A stretch of 64,000 bases of DNA from Portulaca oleracea (Eukaryota; Streptophyta; Magnoliopsida; Caryophyllales; Portulacaceae). Under the pieces are notes generated by a model, which did no database searches, was not told where the DNA came from, and saw only the letters and a list, made by a program, of their open reading frames with translations. The position numbers were made by a program, and so were the translations under genes. This document shows, one piece after another, positions 57,845 to 64,000 of this stretch. Location: contig CM055869.1 in NCBI GenBank assembly GCA_029582165.1, positions 6,046,425 through 6,110,424 of the forward strand, read 5' to 3'. The first letter of the stretch is position 1. Every line of letters starts with the position of its first letter.

Positions 57845-58324
57845 CTACAGAATAATTTCAATAGAAGCTTCCTCAGCTTTAGAGTCCACCACATTGCACA
57901 GAAAACCTTCACATCCTTGTCCCATCATCTTATGAGCTTTTACTGTGGAAATAATTCTCACCCCTTGGCGGGGTTGTTTATTGCAGTGCACCACCTTTCT
58001 TCCATTTGAACTCTTCAAGGTCACCTTCTGCTTCCGGCAATCGATCTGTGCTTGATATTTAGCCAACCAATCCATTCCAAGAATCACATCGAATTCCATT
58101 AACTCAAATTGATGTAAGTCAGCATTGAACTCTTGATCGCCTATCACTATTGGACAATTCTTATATAACATCCCACACTGCACTGCCGCTCCCGTAGGTA
58201 AAGATACCACCATAGTTTCTTTTTCTTCAGACGATACTAATTTAGCTTTTTCCACAATCTCAGGTGATATGAAAGAATGACTAGCACCAGAATCAAACAA
58301 CACATAAATATGATATGAGCACAA
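57845..58324 (-). pseudogene. Aspartic protease region of the gypsy element
   Basis: LFDSGASHSFIS is the retroviral-type protease active site. FDVILGMDWLAKYQAQIDC and KVTLKSSNGRKV follow, as in plant Ty3/gypsy polyproteins. The frame to RT is broken. Confidence 0.85.
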
Positions 58325-58569
58325 AAGAAAAGTACCAGTAACAACATCAGCATTGTTCTCAGCTTCCTCTCTTCATCACATAAACTCGCCTCGGCATTGC
58401 GTGGTGCTTGTCCGAGGTGGTGGTGGCGGAAGTGCTCTAATGGGTTGCCCCGATTACCATTATAGCCTCCAGGATTTGGGCGAGGCCGTCTCGATTCGCG
58501 GATATTCAATCCTCGCGATGGTTCGGTGGTAGAGCTCCTCGCTAGCACCACCCATAAAATTGATCCCCT

Positions 58570-58809
58570 TCACTGATGAGGACAAGCCACAACATGATTA
58601 GGATCGCCACAACGATAGCAGACCACTGGTTGGATTCCGCAATCTCTTGATAATGCCCGCCTACCACAAGCCCTACACATCGCACTGTTGTTGGGGTCGC
58701 CCCTGATTACCTTGCCACATATTGGGCCTGAACCTCTTGAAGGTAGGTGGTGGTTGAGGAACAAAACGAGGAGGTTCCCTTCTCTTGTCGCCTCGCTGGT
58801 CAATTGCAC
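58570..58809 (-). pseudogene. Nucleocapsid zinc-knuckle region
   Basis: Near the C-terminus CYRCGDPNHVVACP resembles a CX2CX4HX4C knuckle but the last spacing is one residue short, probably by a deletion. The preceding CRACGRRALSRDC part is out of the usual pattern. Arg-rich sequence as in gag C-termini. Confidence 0.6.
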
Positions 58810-58836
58810 CGTCCGACATTTAGCACCTGCTCCACA

Positions 58837-59358
58837 TTAGCGACCACCTCCAAAGATATCTTGATATGAGGCGAAAGCGCATACGGACAACTTTTCCTGT
58901 ATATTGTAGTTCAACCCATCCTCAAACCTGTTCATCTTCAGCTTCTCATTCGCGATATAGATTGGTGCAAACCTCGATAATTCCATAAACTTAGAAGCAT
59001 ACTGCAGTACAGTGTCACTCCCTTGCTGCAACTCCAGAAATTCTTTCTCTTTGGCCTTTTGTAAAGCCATTGGGTAAAACCGGTTCCTCAGCATCTCCTT
59101 GAAGTTTTCCCACCCAAAGCCTTGTTCATTCTGTCTTCCTTTCATGCTCATCCACCATAAGTCAGCTTCTCCCTTAAGATGATAGGTTGCAAAGTTTACC
59201 TTCCTGTCCTCAGGACACTGAATTGCGTCAAAAATCTTTTCCACGTCTCTGACCCATTCCTCGAAGATCTTGGGATCGGCTACCCCGTTGTAAGATGGGG
59301 GGTTCAAGGCATTGAATTCCCGAAACAGAGTGGATTTTCCTTCCTTTTGTCCCGCCAT
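58837..59358 (-). pseudogene. gag capsid region of the gypsy element
   Basis: Starts MAGQKEGKSTLFREF. NPPSYNGVADPKIFEEWV, FATYHLKGEADLWWMS, FKEMLRNRFYPMALQKAKEKEF and ASKFMELSRFAP are typical of the plant retrotransposon gag domain. The frame ends early (FGGGR) compared with intact gags of this lineage. Confidence 0.88.
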
Positions 59359-60219
59359 CCATCGAATCGCTCGATCACGCCATTAGTTCCATCATCATTA
59401 GCCGAGTTAAATCGGGCCCCGAGGTTGGAGTTCCATCCGCTTGATTAGATGAAGACGCCTATGTATCGAATTGCTGCGCCTCATAGAGTGGTGCATATTT
59501 TTGTCTCATCCGCCATGGAAGGAAATGTAAGGTGGCGGGATCTCTGGGGCGACCTTCCATCATCGTTTTCCATTCTTTTAGGGCTTCTAATTTCCAACAC
59601 AAATAATTTCATTAGGCCAACAATTTTTAATAATAACAAAACATGGTACAAAACTTACCCAGCTTGTACTCTTATCCCTCTTTCTAACATAGGTAAACAA
59701 CACATTACATTTATAGGAATATAAAGGATTTTCATGACGATGCATTAACATAAACACTTAATGTTTCATATGCTCAACTTTCTTTCAACTTTCACATTTA
59801 ATATAAGCATTCTCATCTCGTCATATCATCTCATAGTGCCCAAATCCACTACTCTCATACCATTGAAACTGCATATAAGAGGGTTTAAAGTGAAGTAACA
59901 CATGTTTTTCATAACATAAACGAAATACTACATTAAACCTTGCATGATATAACCATTACCGTCATAAACAAAATGAAAAAGGAAACAGTAAAACACGGCA
60001 CTACCAAGTTCTCATACTTTTATACAAATTCTAAAAGGATCAGCTCAAAATAAGGAAAAACAACGAAATCAAACACGACGCCTCTGAACACCTCTCTCCG
60101 CCTCGGGGTCCCAGTCCGGATCATCGGACCCTTCGCCGGCCGAGTCCGACTCCGAACTCTCACTGGTTATCTCCACGGGACCCTCCTCAAGGTCCTGCTC
60201 CGGTTCGGCCTCGTTCTCC

Positions 60220-60471
60220 TCATAGGTCGGGTCTTCTCTCTACCTCCGACTCCTCGTCGGGGTCTTCTTCTGGTTCCAAGCCCTCCTCGGGGCTATATTC
60301 CTTTTCCTCCTCAAGGTTTAGATCATCCAGAGAGGCTAGAGTCGGGTGCTCATAGCAATGGCAGCTGTAAGTCGTCCAACAAATGTCAAAAACGATCAAG
60401 CATGCACTTATAACACAAAAGATAACCAGGAAAGAGACACACATCCCATTCCCCCATCCTACACTCATCAC
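60220..60471 (-). CDS. Leader ORF with membrane helix and acidic tail
   Basis: 83-residue frame lying between the primer site and gag. It starts MMSVGWGNGM, has a hydrophobic helix (CVSFLVIFCVISACLIVFDI, about 11-30) and a Cys-containing stretch, then an acidic tail (LEEEKEYSPEEGLEPEEDPD). The acidic coding continues in another frame to about 60080 (EPEQDLEEGPVEITSESSDS), so the ORF is probably frameshifted. I do not recognise a family. It may be a real extra ORF of this element or chance. Confidence 0.4.
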   Translation of the reverse strand: MMSVGWGNGMCVSFLVIFCVISACLIVFDICWTTYSCHCYEHPTLASLDDLNLEEEKEYSPEEGLEPEEDPDEESEVERRPDL

Positions 60472-60542
60472 TCCGAACGTAGCATCCTAAGCACTAACTA
60501 AAAACCTAATAGACCTTAGGAGCTACCAGGTCGTAACCCAGA

Positions 60543-60554
60543 GCTCTGATACCA
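60543..60554 (-). other. Primer binding site (initiator tRNA-Met)
   Basis: Minus-strand TGGTATCAGAGC lies three bases after the LTR end GGGCGTTACA (60558). This is the standard plant tRNA-iMet site and fixes element orientation. Confidence 0.92.
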
Positions 60555-60557
60555 TTC

Positions 60558-63500
60558 TGTAACGCCCTGGAAATTTAAATCTAACATATCGATCAAAGTC
60601 AAGTATTAAATTGCAGCGGAAAGATTTTCAACTTATTAAACAAATCAAGGCATCGCTGCATTCTTCGAGATACAAGGCAAGCGAAAGGTTCTAACAAAGG
60701 TGACTAATTGGACCACAATCTACACAAGTCTTAATATTATCCTTACTTAAACAAAACAAAACGACAATTTATTCTTGACTCATCTAACTTTTTCTTCCTC
60801 ACTTCTACGCCCCTTTACATCCCAAGTTACTGGTCCGTACCTGAAAACAAAACATTTCACAAATGAGGGGGGAAACCTCAGCAATACTACTCCTACGCAT
60901 TTATAAACATTTGCGTAAACATTTGAACACATTTTAAAGGGGAGGGGTTACACCAAAACTTATGTGAAAACAGAATAATAATTTCCTTCCAACCAATTTT
61001 AATAGCGGCGGGTTCCACACTACCTGAGTCAAAGACTCAGAACATGATTCGAGTCCCCATGACTCGCATAAACAACATAATTCGACCGATCAGACAACTC
61101 ATTTTCTTTCTTGTCTTTTCTTTTCTTTTTTCTGAGTCCCACTGCACTGCAATAACAACATAATTCGACTGATCAGTGCACAACTCATTTTCTTTCTTGT
61201 CTTTTCTTTTCTTTTCTTTCGGAGTCTCACAGACTCGCAATATATATATATACCTATTCGACTGATCAGCGCCTAAATTCACATCCATAACACCAAGCAT
61301 CACCTGATCTCTTGACCCGCTTTTTAACTCGTATCCGTTAGTTAAGTCCGTTATCAAGATCCAATTCCTTTCATGTCATAAACAACTTTCCACAAAACTT
61401 TTAATGAAAACCATCAAACAAGTTCAATCCAAAACAAGCACTAAAACCATCATAAAACCAAAACTCCAAAAACGATAACATTTCAACAAATCAAATTTTT
61501 AACACTTTAATAAGGTCCCTTCGGGGAATGCATATTAATATAAAATGCTTAAGGGCATTCACAGGGAATAGGATATAGTATTACCTGCTACGACACTTCA
61601 ATCAACAAGCAGATACGGAGCTCTACGATTCGATTCCTCGCTCAGCCTAGTAAAAGGGTCTAAAATCAACACGTGCTCTAACGACTTCTTTAACAACCTA
61701 ACTACCCTTCCCAAAATATAGGTTATTTCATTTAATCACAAATCACACAATTTCTTTCATAAAACTTAACCAAGAATTTATACTTAACCATATTACATGA
61801 AATCAAATAATAACTAGATACTTTATTTCATATCTTGCATGGCACTATTCACTATAGTTACCAATATGCCACTAGACATGCATTTCACCACACTAGGTTA
61901 CTCTTATCACATTTAACACATATTTAGGGTTCTTAAACATATTCCTAGGTCTCAAGAATAACCTTGAAATGATTTTACACTTGATACTTAGAACATGTAG
62001 AAACATAAAGCTTTACATCTATGTACTTACTACTTAATCCAATAATTCGATTAATAGAACTAATACGCTTCTCAAGAGATTTTCTAATAAATAAGGACTC
62101 TATAAAAATAAACTTAATAACCTTTATATCACATAATAACCTCGTAAAATAATTAATTATCTTTTCAACCACAACTTTACGTCACAATTACTCTTAGTAT
62201 TTAAGGATCATAAAATACGATAGATATTTGTATTATACTCTTCAAAGATAACTATATATAAGTACCTTAGTAATATCATAAAAATAACTTTCAACACCAA
62301 TAATCATAGTAATAAAATCTGGAAATTCAAAATAACTTTTAAAAGAGAGTAACTATATGAACCTTATTATAAGGGCTTAATATTTGATGAAATAGTTTTT
62401 GTAAACTTAATACCTCCACTTTGAAATTTCAATAATAACTAAGAAGTTCCATAAGGATAAACTTATCCCCATAATAATCGTAGTATAATAAAAAGCACTT
62501 TAATCAACAAGGTAATATAAAACCCTATTAGTATTATTTAAAATAATGTCAAGATAACACCACACTTAGTAGTAACATTTTTTAAAATATTAATATAAAT
62601 TAGTAGCATTTCACATTCACTACTTTAATAAATATTACTTTGTAACATTTCCTTTCAAAAATAACCATAAGCTTAGTAATTACATATTTAGTAAAATAGT
62701 TTTAGGGTTTAACTAATAAAACCTCATAATATAAATTTCAAACTTTACCAAGGCCTAACAAAATATTTTTAACTTAACATTAGCGTAATAATAATAATAA
62801 CTTTAAACATGACTTATAATATAATAATACTTGTAATATTATACTTTCAAAATACCTTGAGAATAATAAAATGAATCAAACTTTTAAGAAAATACTATTA
62901 CTAGTAATATTGTAATAACATTAACTTAATACTATGAGAACATAGGATATAAAATAAACTAAACTTTGTAATAATCACAACATATAATATAGCAATATAT
63001 TTGATAAACTTGACATTAACATACTAATAATCATGCATGATTAATATTATAACATATAACATCAAGGTTTAATATAACCATTTATATTTAGCCATTTTAA
63101 CTTGTAAAAACACACTAACCACACCCTAATATTACACTTAACAACTAACATGTATTTATTTATTATTAACAGAAAAACACAAGCTCACTACACTAATAAC
63201 ACATTAGCAATATTAATACATGATTAAACTAACCCTAACACATAATACCCATATTAATCTATATAGAGAGAAAGAGAGAGAGAGGGCACAAACAATGGGT
63301 CCAAGCTAGAAGAGGTGGGACCGGGTGGCTCGGGCGGCTGGGCGTCGCGTCGGCTCGATGATCGGCGGTGACAGTAAAGCGCGGAGAGTTCGGCAAGGTG
63401 GCGTGAGGCTCGGTGATGGCTCGCCGCAACTAGGAGGGAAAAGAGAAGGAGGAGAGAGAGGGCTCGGTGGCCGTGTTCGGTCGGGCGGTGGTCGGAGGTT

Positions 63501-64000
63501 CTGGGGTCACGCGGCAATGCGCTGGTGGTGGTTGAGTGGCTCGAAGGTGATGAAAAAGGTGGTGGTGCGTAGGGTTCGGCCTGATTTCGGCTGGTTGGCA
63601 CGGCCGGGCGCGTAGCTTCGGTGGTGGCTGGCGGCGGCGTCGGGCAGCAGCAGAGGGGCTGGGTTGTGGTGGTGTGGGCTGGTGGTGTTGTCGTCGAGCA
63701 ACAGCAGCAGTAGCAGTAGTAATAGAAGAGGGAGGGGGAAGGAGAGAGAAAGGAGGAAGAGAGAGAGAATGCAGGAAAGAGAGGGAGAGGGAGGGAATAG
63801 GGGCAAGCCAAGTGGCATTCTCCCATTGGTCAGTACAATTGTATGCATGGGTAGTGGGGGAGGAAGAATTTGGCTGCAACGGTTATCAAAATCAGACAAA
63901 AATCAGATAAAATTTGTTGGTGATGTCACCCTATTGATGTCATAAACCCACCCAAAATTAAAAGGAAAATATTATTAACACCCAATATGCTTAGCCCTTA
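60558..64000 (-). repeat. 5' LTR of the gypsy element, truncated by window end
   Basis: Corresponds to 51165 to about 54640 of the other LTR, with about 230 bp missing outside the window. The AT-rich middle (61690-63290) is nearly identical to 52300-53900. Differences are small indels near 61000-61520 and many changes in the GC-rich block 63310-63650. Confidence 0.92.

Larger units (their letters stand above)
51165..64000 (-). mobile_element. Ty3/gypsy LTR retrotransposon, chromovirus type, right end outside window
   Basis: Two long LTR copies (51165-54868 and 60558 onward) flank 5689 bp of internal DNA. In minus-strand order: tRNA-Met primer site, leader, gag, zinc knuckle, protease, reverse transcriptase, RNase H, integrase, GPY/F block, chromodomain, polypurine tract. 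RT before integrase and the chromodomain place it with plant chromoviruses (Tekay/Del-like by my reading). The coding parts are broken by several frameshifts, so the copy is probably dead as read. Without the right boundary the target duplication cannot be confirmed; the five bases before the left LTR are GCAGA. Confidence 0.92.

Noticed and set aside
59179..59724. Two plus-strand ORFs of about 90 codons in the gypsy leader/gag
   Set aside because: Antisense to gag or in the non-coding leader; no recognised motif.

Overview
This window is plant nuclear DNA from a eudicot: introns are GT-AG, intergenic DNA is AT-rich, and it is dense with plant-type MITEs, LTR retrotransposons and LINE relics. 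I recognise seven host protein-coding genes. In order they are an NF-YB histone-fold transcription factor (3910-4497, +), a classical arabinogalactan protein (12058-12666, +), a ten-exon BAM4-type beta-amylase (25689-35182, +), TIC20-V (36819-37460, +), a two-domain fasciclin-like protein (38726-39793, +), a short OEP7-like outer-envelope protein (about 41400-41579, +) and a group IVa-type bHLH factor (49320-46738, -). The species cannot be named from this sequence.

Layout. 1-3060: a long foldback element and degenerate repeats. 3060-4500: NF-YB with its CT-rich leader. 5.9-11.2 kb: Tourist-like MITEs, a LINE relic, nested foldback/MULE elements and a TRIM-like relic. 12.0-12.7 kb: the AGP gene. 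13.6-22.6 kb: repeats only, including a 3.45 kb solo LTR with a perfect 5-bp target duplication, a copia-like solo LTR and several Tourist/MULE elements nested in one another. 25.6-41.6 kb: the gene-rich island BAM4, TIC20-V, FLA and OEP7-like, with a LINE and SINE-like pieces in introns and spacers. 42-46 kb: MITEs and an LTR relic. 46.7-50.1 kb: the bHLH gene, every intron of which holds a DNA transposon. 51165-64000: a Ty3/gypsy chromovirus-type LTR element on the minus strand, with its 5' LTR cut by the window end.

How the genes relate. BAM4, TIC20-V and an FLA gene lie close together in the same order in Arabidopsis (At5g55700, At5g55710, At5g55730, from memory), so the island looks like conserved microsynteny. 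BAM4 (plastid starch degradation), TIC20-V (inner-envelope import channel family) and the OEP7-like protein (outer envelope) all concern plastids. AGP and FLA are secreted cell-surface glycoproteins. NF-YB and bHLH are nuclear regulators. Eukaryotic neighbours do not imply an operon.

I found no CRISPR array, tRNA, rRNA or convincing new multi-gene system. The most interesting signals are the BAM4-type protein that keeps both catalytic glutamates but lacks the flexible loop, the bHLH gene with a different MITE in each intron, the FLA protein without an AGP/GPI tail, a membrane-plus-acidic leader ORF in the gypsy element, and foldback elements that may carry captured coding pieces.
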